Source: Candidatus Neomicrothrix sp. UBA4742
Lineage (GTDB): Bacteria; Actinomycetota; Acidimicrobiia; Acidimicrobiales; Acidimicrobilacustridaceae
Length of the DNA stretch: 17,112 nt
Direction: 5' to 3'
NCBI GenBank assembly: GCA_002403895.1
Contig: DHIQ01000191.1
Coordinates: forward strand, 1-17,112
Shown here: piece after piece, positions 6,466-12,852 of the stretch
How positions within the stretch are numbered: position 1 is the first letter of the stretch
How the letters are laid out: each line of letters opens with the position of its first letter
Translations under genes and position numbers: made by a program
Notes under the pieces: generated by a model
The model's input: only the letters and a program-made list of their open reading frames with translations
What the model was told of the DNA's origin: nothing
The model's database searches: none

Positions 6466-6560
6466 ACCAGGTTCCCGCCACCTGGTACCCGGCGACACAT
6501 TTGGGATCCGCCGCCCAGTGTCGCCCCGCCGACGCCCCTTCGGGGGCGTCGGCCCTTTTT
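6466..6560 (+). ncRNA. Candidate structured small RNA, about 95 nt, three hairpins
   Basis: Three hairpins follow one another with almost no linker. Hairpin 1 pairs TACCAGG (6465-6471) with CCTGGTA (6481-6487) around the loop TTCCCGCCA. Hairpin 2 pairs GGCGACAC (6491-6498) with GTGTCGCC (6518-6525), then after a three-base bulge TGGG (6502-6505) with CCCA (6514-6517), around the loop ATCCGCCG. Hairpin 3 is a strong terminator. Both upstream loops contain CCGCC, which could pair with G-rich ribosome binding sites; that recalls the C-rich-loop design of actinobacterial 6C RNA, although the six-C runs of that family are absent. A TACCAT box is correctly spaced upstream. The alternative is that this is simply the folded 3' end of the nth transcript. 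No known RNA family was recognised. Confidence 0.45.
6528..6560 (+). terminator. Rho-independent terminator
   Basis: An 11-bp perfect GC-rich stem, GCCGACGCCCC (6528-6538) with GGGGCGTCGGC (6543-6553), closes on a stable TTCG tetraloop. It is followed by CC and five Ts (6556-6560). There is no T-run in the opposite orientation, so it acts on plus-strand transcripts: the candidate small RNA and/or nth. It is the only textbook terminator in the window. Confidence 0.93.
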
Positions 6561-6580
6561 GGCGGCGGGTCCGGGCGCCT

Positions 6581-6772
6581 TCAGCGCATGGTCGCTACGA
6601 CACGGGCCAGGCGACGGTTGGCGTTGCGCAGCGCCCGCTCCACCTCGAACAGGTCGGCGGCGACGGCGTCATTGCCATCTGCGCTGAACCGATCGGCGGT
6701 GTCGGTGATCCGGGCCGTGATCTCGTCGAGCGAGGTGGCAGCGGACAGGAGGCGGGCGAGCTCGTCGTTCAC
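6581..6772 (-). CDS. Small helical protein of unknown function (63 residues)
   Basis: The product is 63 residues, begins with GTG at 6772, and ends with TGA at 6581-6583. It is rich in Ala, Arg, Asp, Glu and Leu with heptad-like spacing (LARLLSAATSLDEITARITD, then DLFEVERALRNANRRLARVV), so it probably forms two amphipathic helices and may dimerise. It has no Cys, no signal peptide and no membrane segment. GGACGG directly before the GTG could be a ribosome binding site; TAGACA just before that is a weak -10 candidate. It stands alone on the minus strand, its 3' end 20 bases from the plus-strand terminator and its 5' end facing hisD. I do not recognise the family, but the composition is that of a real protein rather than a shadow of another gene. 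Confidence 0.6.
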   Translation of the reverse strand: MNDELARLLSAATSLDEITARITDTADRFSADGNDAVAADLFEVERALRNANRRLARVVATMR

Positions 6773-6883
6773 CCGTCCTGTCTACCCGTTCCGGCGCGCG
6801 CCAGCCGCCGGCGAGGTGGTCGTGGGGTCGTCAGCCTCGCGGCTCCGGTCACAACCGGTTCGGGATGCGGCGGTCCCGCCCAC

Positions 6884-6889
6884 TACCGT
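6884..6889 (+). promoter_or_regulatory. Candidate -10 box (TACCGT) of the his operon
   Basis: TACCGT places the expected transcription start around 6896-6898, next to an ATG at 6899 that opens a 15-codon reading frame ending across the hisD start. The same hexamer appears twice, in opposite orientations, in the divergent promoter at 12835-12846. An 8-bp palindrome AACCGGTT (6853-6860) lies about 25 bases upstream, where an operator or -35 region would be. Confidence 0.45.
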
Positions 6890-6898
6890 GACCAGTTC

Positions 6899-6946
6899 AT
6901 GTTCTGCCCGTTCCCGCTCCCTTCCGCGGTCAGCCGACCGTGCTGA
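6899..6946 (+). CDS. Possible 15-codon leaderless leader peptide overlapping hisD start
   Basis: ATG 6899 opens the frame MFCPFPLPSAVSRPC, ending with TGA at 6944-6946, seven bases past the first base of the hisD GTG at 6940. The hisD start has no ribosome binding site, so ribosomes finishing this small frame could re-initiate on hisD. The peptide contains no histidine, so it is not a classical histidine attenuator leader. It has cysteines at residues 3 and 15. It could equally be a chance ORF. Confidence 0.3.
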   Translation: MFCPFPLPSAVSRPC

Positions 6947-8247
6947 ACCGGCTCGATCTCCGTGGTGTGCCCGTCGCCGAGCTGGCGGCCGCCCTGCCGC
7001 GTCCCGCCGGCGCCGGTGACGAGCCGGTGGCGGCCGTCCGGGCCATCCTCGACGAGGTCCGACGCCGAGGCGACGCCGCCGTGAGGGAGTTCACCGAGCG
7101 CTTCGACGGGGTCGTGGCTGACCAGTTGCGGGTGCCCGCCTCCGAGATCGCCGACTCTTTGGCTCAGGCCGATCCGGCGCTGCGGCGAGCGCTGGAGGAG
7201 GCGAGCGCGTCTATCGAGGCCTTTCACCAGGCGCAGCTCCGGGGCGATCATCACTATGAACGCAACGGAATCGTGGTCGAGGGTCGCCAGGTGCCCGTGG
7301 ACCGGGCCGGCCTCTACGTCCCCGGAGGGCGAGGCGCCTATCCTTCGTCGGTGCTTATGACCGCCGTGCCCGCCCGGGTGGCCGGCGTGGGCGAAATCGT
7401 GCTGTGCGTTCCTCCCGATCGCCAGACCGGTCGGGTGGCGCCCTCCACCCTGGCGGCAGCCGCCGTGGTCGGGGTCGACGAGGTCTATGCCGTGGGTGGA
7501 GCCCAGGCCATCGCCGCCATGGCGTTCGGGACGGAGTCGATCCGGCCCGTCGACGTCATCGCCGGGCCCGGCAACGTGTATGTGGCCATCGCCAAGCGCG
7601 AGGTCGCCGGCGTCGTCGGCGTCCCGTCGGCCTTTGCCGGCCCCTCGGAGATCGTGGTGGTAGCCGATGCCTCGACCCCGGTCACCTACGCCGCCATCGA
7701 TGTGATCGTGCAGGCCGAGCACGGCCCGGACGGTTTGGCCTGGCTGGTCACGTGGTCACCCGAGGCCGCCGACGCCATCGACGCCGAGATCACCCGGCTG
7801 GTGGCCGAGGCCCCCCGCCGGGCCGACATCGAACGCAACTTCGCCCAGGGTGGTCACCTGGCCATGGTGGACAGTCCCGAGGCCGCCATGGCCGTGGCCA
7901 ACCTCATCGCCCCCGAACACCTACAACTCATGAACGCCGAACCAGAGGCCCTGGTGCCGTTGGTGCGTCATGCCGGTGCCGTGTTCTGCGGGCCGCTGTC
8001 GCCGGCATCGGTGGGGGACTACATCGCTGGTCCCAGCCACGTGCTCCCCACCTTCGGCTCGGCCCGCTACGGCAGCGCCCTGACTGTGGACGACTTCGTC
8101 AAGCAGGTGCACGTGGTGACCCTCGACCGTGAGGCGTTCGACCAGGTGGCTCCCTACGTCGAGACGCTGGCCACCGCCGAGGGGTTCGACGCCCACGCCC
8201 AATCCATCCGGTTGCGCCGGGCCGGTGTCACGGCCAGCGACGCATGA
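6940..8247 (+). CDS. hisD: Histidinol dehydrogenase
   Basis: HisD carries out the last two steps of histidine synthesis, oxidising L-histidinol to histidine with two NAD+ and a zinc ion. The 435-residue product contains the zinc/active-site residues at their expected places: Gln258 and His261 in VQAEHGP, catalytic Glu326-His327 in APEHLQL, Asp360 in VGDYIAGPSH and His419 in DAHAQSI. YVPGGRGAYPSSVLMTAVPA and AGPGNVYVAIAKREV are also family blocks. The start is GTG at 6940, without a Shine-Dalgarno sequence; initiation may depend on the short upstream frame at 6899-6946. The stop overlaps the hisC ATG (ATGA), so it is the first gene of a tightly coupled operon. Confidence 0.97.
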   Translation: MLNRLDLRGVPVAELAAALPRPAGAGDEPVAAVRAILDEVRRRGDAAVREFTERFDGVVADQLRVPASEIADSLAQADPALRRALEEASASIEAFHQAQLRGDHHYERNGIVVEGRQVPVDRAGLYVPGGRGAYPSSVLMTAVPARVAGVGEIVLCVPPDRQTGRVAPSTLAAAAVVGVDEVYAVGGAQAIAAMAFGTESIRPVDVIAGPGNVYVAIAKREVAGVVGVPSAFAGPSEIVVVADASTPVTYAAIDVIVQAEHGPDGLAWLVTWSPEAADAIDAEITRLVAEAPRRADIERNFAQGGHLAMVDSPEAAMAVANLIAPEHLQLMNAEPEALVPLVRHAGAVFCGPLSPASVGDYIAGPSHVLPTFGSARYGSALTVDDFVKQVHVVTLDREAFDQVAPYVETLATAEGFDAHAQSIRLRRAGVTASDA

Positions 8248-9323
8248 GCGGGCGACCGATGGTCCAACCGCGCCAGGACGTGGCCCTCATGGCGGGGTAC
8301 CACTCACCGCAGGTCGAGGTCGCCGTTCGCCTGAACACGAATGAGTCCCCCGAGCCGCCCCCTGAGGCGTGGCGGGTGGCCTACGCCGAGGCGATCGAGA
8401 CCGTCGAGTGGCACCGCTACCCCGATCGCTCCGCGTCTGAGCTGCGCCGGGCGATCGCCGAGTTGCACGGGGTCGATCCCGCTCAGGTGTTCGTGGCCAA
8501 CGGGTCCAACGAGGTCCTGCAGACGTTGTTGCTGGCCTACGGCGGCGCCGGTCGGACGGCGGCGGTATGGGAGCCGACTTACGCCCTGCACAGTCACATC
8601 AGCCGTCTCACCGGCACCGACGTCGTCGAAGGTGAGCGGGCGGGCGACTTGTCCACCGACCTGGCGGAGGTCCGCCGGGTGTTCACCGAGGCCCGTCCCT
8701 CCGTGGCCTTCTTGTGCTCGCCCAACAATCCCACCGGCATCGTCGATGGAGAGGCCACCGTGCGCGAGACGGTTGGGTTGGCGGAGGCCGGCGACGCCCT
8801 GTTGGTCATGGACGAGGCCTACGGCCAGTTCGCCCCCTGGTCGGCGCTCGGGATGGTCGACGACGATGTGCCCCTGGTGGTGACGCGCACGTTCTCCAAA
8901 ACATGGTCGATGGCGGCCGTTCGCCTCGGGTACCTGGTGGGGCCGGCGGCGGTGGTGGCCGAGCTGGACAAGGTCGTGCTGCCCTACCACTTGGACGCGG
9001 CGAAACAGCGAGCCGGGATCTTGGCCCTCGACTATCTCGACGAGATGGAAGCGCGGGTCGCGCGACTCGTCGAGGAACGGGGCCGACTCACCGCCGCGCT
9101 GGCCGATCTGGCGGTCGACGTGTGGCCGTCGGGGGCCAACTTCGTGCTCTTCCGCCCGCGTTGGGCGGACGGCGGCGCCGTCTGGCAGGGTCTGCTCGAC
9201 CGATCGGTGCTCGTCCGCAACTTCTCGGCGATACCTCGACTCGAGGGATGCCTCCGGGTCACGGTGGGCACCCCCGACGAAGACGACGCCTTCCTCGCTG
9301 CTCTCTCGGAGATCCTCACATGA
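8244..9323 (+). CDS. hisC: Histidinol-phosphate aminotransferase
   Basis: HisC is a PLP enzyme (class I/II aminotransferase fold) that converts imidazole acetol phosphate to histidinol phosphate using glutamate. The 359-residue product has LNTNESPEPPP near residue 30, the SPNNPTG motif at 159-165 and DEAYGQF from 190. The PLP-binding Lys219 is in RTFSKTWSMA, followed by RLGY. The C-terminal Arg lies in LRVTVGT. The length and motif order are standard. It overlaps hisD and hisB by four bases (ATGA at each junction), indicating translational coupling. Confidence 0.96.
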   Translation: MSGRPMVQPRQDVALMAGYHSPQVEVAVRLNTNESPEPPPEAWRVAYAEAIETVEWHRYPDRSASELRRAIAELHGVDPAQVFVANGSNEVLQTLLLAYGGAGRTAAVWEPTYALHSHISRLTGTDVVEGERAGDLSTDLAEVRRVFTEARPSVAFLCSPNNPTGIVDGEATVRETVGLAEAGDALLVMDEAYGQFAPWSALGMVDDDVPLVVTRTFSKTWSMAAVRLGYLVGPAAVVAELDKVVLPYHLDAAKQRAGILALDYLDEMEARVARLVEERGRLTAALADLAVDVWPSGANFVLFRPRWADGGAVWQGLLDRSVLVRNFSAIPRLEGCLRVTVGTPDEDDAFLAALSEILT

Positions 9324-9940
9324 CCGATGTGCCCCCTGACTCGACCTCCGGACCCCGCGCCGCAGCGGTGGCCCGCACCACCAACGAGACCGACATCGCC
9401 ATCGACCTCACCCTCGACGGCACGGGCCAGATGGAGGCGTCGACCGGCATCCCGTTCTTCGATCACATGCTGAGCCAGCTGGGACGCCACGGTGGCTTCG
9501 ACCTGTCGGTGCGCGCCGTGGGCGATTTGGAGATCGACGCCCACCACACCGTTGAGGATGTCGGCATCGCCCTGGGCGAGGTGTTCCGTACCGCGTTGGG
9601 GGACAAAGCCGGGGTGCGTCGCTTCGCCTCCAACCGGGTCCCGCTCGACGAAGCCCTGGTCGACGTGGCCCTGGACCTGTCGGGCCGCCCCTTCTTCGTC
9701 TACGAGGTCGAGTTCCCCGGCGAGAAGATCCTCGGCGACCCGCCCTTCGACCCACAGTTGGTCGAGGAGTTCTGGCGCGCCTTCGTGGTGGCCTCCGCCA
9801 TCACGCTGCACGTGACCCTGATCCGGGGGCGCAACACCCACCACATCATCGAAGCTACGTTCAAGGCGGTCGCCCGCTCGTTGCGCGATGCGGTCCGGGT
9901 CGAAGGCGCCGGCATCCCCTCGACGAAAGGAAAGCTGTGA
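9320..9940 (+). CDS. hisB: Imidazoleglycerol-phosphate dehydratase
   Basis: HisB dehydrates imidazole glycerol phosphate to imidazole acetol phosphate, using two manganese ions. The 206-residue product is the monofunctional form without the phosphatase domain found in enterobacteria. Metal-ligand blocks are present: FFDHMLSQLGRHGGFDL (46-62), DAHHTVEDVGIALG (73-86) and HHIIEATFKA near residue 173. The ATG overlaps the hisC stop, and the gene begins well inside a much longer open frame; the coupled ATG is preceded by GGAG nine bases away. About 20 residues precede the usual family start, a slightly long N-terminus. A histidinol phosphatase must be encoded elsewhere. Confidence 0.96.
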   Translation: MTDVPPDSTSGPRAAAVARTTNETDIAIDLTLDGTGQMEASTGIPFFDHMLSQLGRHGGFDLSVRAVGDLEIDAHHTVEDVGIALGEVFRTALGDKAGVRRFASNRVPLDEALVDVALDLSGRPFFVYEVEFPGEKILGDPPFDPQLVEEFWRAFVVASAITLHVTLIRGRNTHHIIEATFKAVARSLRDAVRVEGAGIPSTKGKL

Positions 9941-10590
9941 CTCTGATCGCGGTGCTGGACTACGGCATCGGCAACCTCCGATCGGCGCAAAAGGCACTCC
10001 AGCACCTGGGGGCCGACGCCCGCCTGACCGCTGATCCCGGGTTCATCCGTGACGCTGCTGGGGTTGTCCTGCCCGGGGTGGGCGCCTTCGGGCGGTGTAT
10101 GGAGGAACTGCGAGCGAGCGGGATGGACGAGCTCGCCCTCGAAGCGATCGAGGCCGACCGTCCGTTCATGGGCATCTGCGTCGGCATGCAGATGCTGTAC
10201 AAGGGATCCGAAGAGACCCCCGATGTGGCGGGGCTGGGCGTGTTGGCAGGGCGGGTGCGGCGGTTGCCCGAGGGGGTGAAGCGGCCCCAGATGCAGTGGA
10301 ACGTGCTCGACCAGCGCCGTCCGTCGCCCATGTTGGAGGGCTTGGCCGAGCCCATCTGGGTCTACTTCGTGCACTCCTATGCCGCCGAACTCAGCGACGA
10401 CGTCGTGGCCACCTGTGACTACGGGGGACCGGTCACCGCGGCCGTCGTCCGCCACAACCTGTGGGCCACCCAGTTCCATCCCGAGAAGTCGGCCGCCTCG
10501 GGTCTTCAGATCCTGACCAACTTCGTGGCGTTGGCTGCCGCCGCTCGATCGGCGGCCCGCCCTGGCGTCGGCCGCCCCGACGAGCGCTGA
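9937..10590 (+). CDS. hisH: Imidazole glycerol phosphate synthase, glutaminase subunit
   Basis: HisH hydrolyses glutamine and channels ammonia to HisF. The 217-residue class I amidotransferase has the oxyanion block PGVGAFG (46-52), the nucleophile Cys81 in GICVGMQML and the His181/Glu183 pair in ATQFHPEKS. VYFVHSY is also typical. It starts with GTG overlapping the hisB TGA (GTGA), and AAAGGA about six bases upstream is a clear ribosome binding site inside hisB. The C-terminus extends some 15 residues beyond the conserved fold as an Ala/Arg-rich tail. HisF, its partner, lies two genes downstream. Confidence 0.96.
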   Translation: MTLIAVLDYGIGNLRSAQKALQHLGADARLTADPGFIRDAAGVVLPGVGAFGRCMEELRASGMDELALEAIEADRPFMGICVGMQMLYKGSEETPDVAGLGVLAGRVRRLPEGVKRPQMQWNVLDQRRPSPMLEGLAEPIWVYFVHSYAAELSDDVVATCDYGGPVTAAVVRHNLWATQFHPEKSAASGLQILTNFVALAAAARSAARPGVGRPDER

Positions 10591-10619
10591 GCGTTCCTTC
10601 GAGCATCGAGCGAGCCTCC

Positions 10620-11348
10620 ATGGATCTCTATCCCGCCATCGATCTGCGCGGCGGTCGCTGCGTTCGGCTCTACCAGGGCGACTATGGGCGCGAGACCGTC
10701 TATGGGGACGACCCGGTGTCCCAGGCGGTGGCCTTTGCCGAGGCCGGGGCGCCGTGGATCCACGTGGTGGACCTCGACGCCGCCCGCACCGGTGATCCCG
10801 TCAACCGGCCCGTGGTGGCCGCCATTGCCGCGGCCGTCCCGGTACCGGTCCAGGCCGGGGGCGGGGTGCGGGACGAGGCGGCCGCCCAGGCGCTGGCCGA
10901 GGCTGGCGTCGCCCGGGTGGTGCTCGGGACTGCGGCGCTGGAGGATCCCGACCTCGTGCGCCGGCTGGCCCCCCGCATCCCGGTGGCGGTCGGCCTCGAC
11001 GCCCGCGGTGGCGATGTGGCCGTGCGGGGCTGGGAGCAGGGTTCCGGCCGCGACCTGCTCGACGTGGCCCGTAGCTTTGCCGATGCCGGCGTGGCCGCCT
11101 TGGTGGTGACCGAGATCGGTCGGGACGGCACGCTCGAGGGCCCCGATCTCGCCGGGCTGGCGCTGGTGCTGGCTGAGACCTCGATCGACGTCATCGCCTC
11201 CGGCGGGGTCGGCACGCTCGATGACCTGCGGGCCTTGCACGCGCTGGAGGCCGGTGGCCGACGGTTGTCCGGGGTCATCGTGGGCCGGGCGCTGTACGAG
11301 GGAGCCTTTACCTTGGCGGAGGCGTTGGCCGCGACCGCCGGAGGCTGA
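10620..11348 (+). CDS. hisA: ProFAR isomerase, canonical HisA type
   Basis: HisA isomerises the aminoaldose ProFAR to the aminoketose PRFAR on a (beta/alpha)8 barrel. The 242-residue product has the general acid/base pair Asp8 (YPAIDLRGGRCVRLYQGD) and Asp127 (VGLDARGG). Phosphate-binding glycines are in QAGGGVRD and ASGGVGTLDD. I chose ATG 10620, 29 bases after hisH, because the conserved barrel starts at once; longer frames upstream merely read through hisH. The N-terminal motif resembles classical HisA rather than the PriA form (DVADGQAVRLVQG) that also does the TrpF reaction in many actinomycetes. A separate trpF would then be needed. Confidence 0.95.
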   Translation: MDLYPAIDLRGGRCVRLYQGDYGRETVYGDDPVSQAVAFAEAGAPWIHVVDLDAARTGDPVNRPVVAAIAAAVPVPVQAGGGVRDEAAAQALAEAGVARVVLGTAALEDPDLVRRLAPRIPVAVGLDARGGDVAVRGWEQGSGRDLLDVARSFADAGVAALVVTEIGRDGTLEGPDLAGLALVLAETSIDVIASGGVGTLDDLRALHALEAGGRRLSGVIVGRALYEGAFTLAEALAATAGG

Positions 11349-11356
11349 GGCACCGG

Positions 11357-11362
11357 TAGGGT
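11357..11362 (+). promoter_or_regulatory. Candidate -10 box (TAGGGT) for leaderless hisF
   Basis: TAGGGT ends exactly seven bases before the hisF ATG at 11370, in the 21-base gap after hisA, and no ribosome binding site is present. hisF may therefore have its own leaderless transcript besides read-through from hisD. Confidence 0.5.
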
Positions 11363-11369
11363 CGCGTGC

Positions 11370-12158
11370 ATGCGTGCTGTCCGGGTGATCCCCTGTCTCG
11401 ATGTCGACGCCGGGCGGGTGGTCAAGGGAGTCAACTTCGTTGATTTGCGTGACGCCGGCGACCCGGTGGAACTGGCCGCCCGCTACGACGCGGAGGGGGC
11501 CGACGAGCTGGTGTTCCTCGACATCACCGCGTCGAGCGACGAGCGCGACACCATCATCGGCGTGGTGCGCCGCACCGCGGAGAAGGTGTTCATCCCCTTC
11601 ACCATCGGCGGCGGCATCCGGTCGGTCGAGGATGCCCGTCAGCTGTTGCGGGCTGGCGCCGACAAGGTGTCGGTCATGACCGCCGCGCTCCAGCGCCCCG
11701 ACCTCATCAGCGAGCTGGCGGCCGAGTTCGGCTCCCAGTGTGTGGTGGTGGCCATCGACGCCCGCCGCTGCCCGCCCGAAAGTGACGCACCCACCAAGAG
11801 CGGGTTCGAGGTGTTCACCCACGGCGGTCGTACCGCGACGGGCACTGATGCCGTGTGGTGGGCCCGCAAGGCCGAGCGACTCGGTGCCGGTGAGATCCTG
11901 CTCACGTCGATGGACCGTGACGGCACCCGTGACGGCTTCGACCTGGAGTTGACCCGCGCCGTGGTCGATGCCGTGCGCATCCCTGTCATCGCCAGCGGGG
12001 GTGTCGGGGAGCTCCAGCACTTGGTTGACGGCGTCGTCGAGGGTGGCGCCGACGCGGTGCTGGCCGCCTCCATCTTTCACTTCGGCGAGCACACCGTGGC
12101 CGAGGCTAAGGCCCGCCTGGCGGACCACGGTGTGGTGACCCGCCCCGCCACCACCTAG
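11370..12158 (+). CDS. hisF: Imidazole glycerol phosphate synthase, cyclase subunit
   Basis: HisF combines PRFAR with ammonia from HisH to give imidazole glycerol phosphate and AICAR. The 262-residue barrel protein has catalytic Asp11 ([16 protein letters not shown]) and Asp130 (VVVAIDARR), plus [13 protein letters not shown] and [12 protein letters not shown] for phosphate binding. Residue 103, within SVMTAA (101-106), is Met where the family usually has Asn in a phosphate-contact segment. The length is standard. It ends 30 bases before the end of the convergent hydrolase gene, which breaks the his cluster. Confidence 0.96.
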   Translation: MRAVRVIPCLDVDAGRVVKGVNFVDLRDAGDPVELAARYDAEGADELVFLDITASSDERDTIIGVVRRTAEKVFIPFTIGGGIRSVEDARQLLRAGADKVSVMTAALQRPDLISELAAEFGSQCVVVAIDARRCPPESDAPTKSGFEVFTHGGRTATGTDAVWWARKAERLGAGEILLTSMDRDGTRDGFDLELTRAVVDAVRIPVIASGGVGELQHLVDGVVEGGADAVLAASIFHFGEHTVAEAKARLADHGVVTRPATT

Positions 12159-12168
12159 CCCTTCTCAA

Positions 12169-12185
12169 CATCGCCAGAACGGCGG
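12169..12185 (+). repeat. 17-bp intergenic direct repeat, copy 2
   Basis: CATCGCCAGAACGGCGG is identical to 1937-1953 and again lies between convergent 3' ends, here hisF (+) and the hydrolase (-). In this copy the pairing partner GGCGATG is downstream, at 12201-12207 inside the hydrolase 3' end. Confidence 0.7.
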
Positions 12186-12188
12186 AGG

Positions 12189-12827
12189 TCAGCTGAGCGA
12201 GGCGATGAAGCCGACGGCCAGGTCGACCAGCTTGGCGGTGCGTCCGGCGAAGTAGTGATCGGCCCCGGCCACCACCTCGATCTGGGTATTGACCCAGTCG
12301 GCGGTGACCTCGCGGGCCGCGGCCGGCGGACGGAATTCGTCGTGTTCGGGCACGGCCAGCAGCTTGGGGCGGGGGTCGTGGGCGGCGACCATCGCGTCGA
12401 GGCGCACGATGCGGATGGGCGGGGCGATGAGGAACCACCCGGCCAGCCGCGGATCGGGCACCGTGAGGGCGACATCGGCCCCGAAGGACCAGCCGGCCAC
12501 CACGAGGGGGAGGCCGGGAACGGTGACGGCCAGGTGGTCGAGGCCGGCCTCGATGTCGAGTCGCTCGTCAACCCCGGCGCCATGAGCACCCTTGGACTCG
12601 CCCACCCCGCGGAAGTTGAAGCGGACCACCGCGAGCCCGTGTCCCGGGAGCGTGCGAAACAGCTCGCTGGTGACGAGGGAGCGCATGGAGCCCCCGTGGA
12701 GGGGGTGGGGGTGGGCCAGCACCACCGCCGCCGTCGCGCCCTCCGGTAGCACCGCCTCGGCCTCAAGGGAGACACCGTCGTTCGTCACCAGCCGGAGCGC
12801 AGTCGGGACAGTGGAGTCGTCGGCCAT
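12189..12827 (-). CDS. Alpha/beta hydrolase (COG2945-like), substrate unknown
   Basis: The 212-residue product is a compact alpha/beta hydrolase. The nucleophile elbow GWSFG places Ser114. Asp163 (VPEHDEF) and His191 (GADHYF) complete a plausible triad. HPHPLHGGSM (residues 39-48) supplies the oxyanion-hole region, and FNFRGVGES (70-78) is a strong hallmark of the small predicted hydrolases in COG2945. No signal peptide is visible, so it is probably cytoplasmic. I chose ATG 12827 because a TACCGT box sits eight bases upstream and the conserved fold starts soon after; the open frame extends back to 13208 but only through the opposite-strand gene. It is divergent from the GroES-like gene. The substrate cannot be inferred. 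Confidence 0.88.
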   Translation of the reverse strand: MADDSTVPTALRLVTNDGVSLEAEAVLPEGATAAVVLAHPHPLHGGSMRSLVTSELFRTLPGHGLAVVRFNFRGVGESKGAHGAGVDERLDIEAGLDHLAVTVPGLPLVVAGWSFGADVALTVPDPRLAGWFLIAPPIRIVRLDAMVAAHDPRPKLLAVPEHDEFRPPAAAREVTADWVNTQIEVVAGADHYFAGRTAKLVDLAVGFIASLS

Positions 12828-12834
12828 GGTGGGA

Positions 12835-12846
12835 GACGGTACCGTC
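12835..12846. promoter_or_regulatory. Palindromic bidirectional -10 element between hydrolase and GroES-like genes
   Basis: GACGGTACCGTC is a perfect 12-bp palindrome containing TACCGT on both strands, overlapping at the central TA. On the plus strand it ends seven bases before GTG 12853. On the minus strand it ends eight bases before ATG 12827. A single symmetric site could therefore position leaderless transcription in both directions. Confidence 0.55.
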
Positions 12847-12852
12847 GGTTCT

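Noticed and set aside
6773..6939. Histidine attenuator or T-box leader upstream of hisD
   Set aside because: There is no run of His codons, no T-box sequence, and no terminator/antiterminator pair in the interval. Only the short leader frame and the -10 box are visible.
8714..9319. N-terminal 200-codon extension of hisB
   Set aside because: It lies entirely within hisC in another frame. The family start and the ATGA coupling put hisB at 9320.
10506..12128. 540-codon minus-strand open frame opposite hisA and hisF
   Set aside because: It is antisense to two certain genes, with His/Gly/Arg-rich low-complexity translation and no domain pattern.
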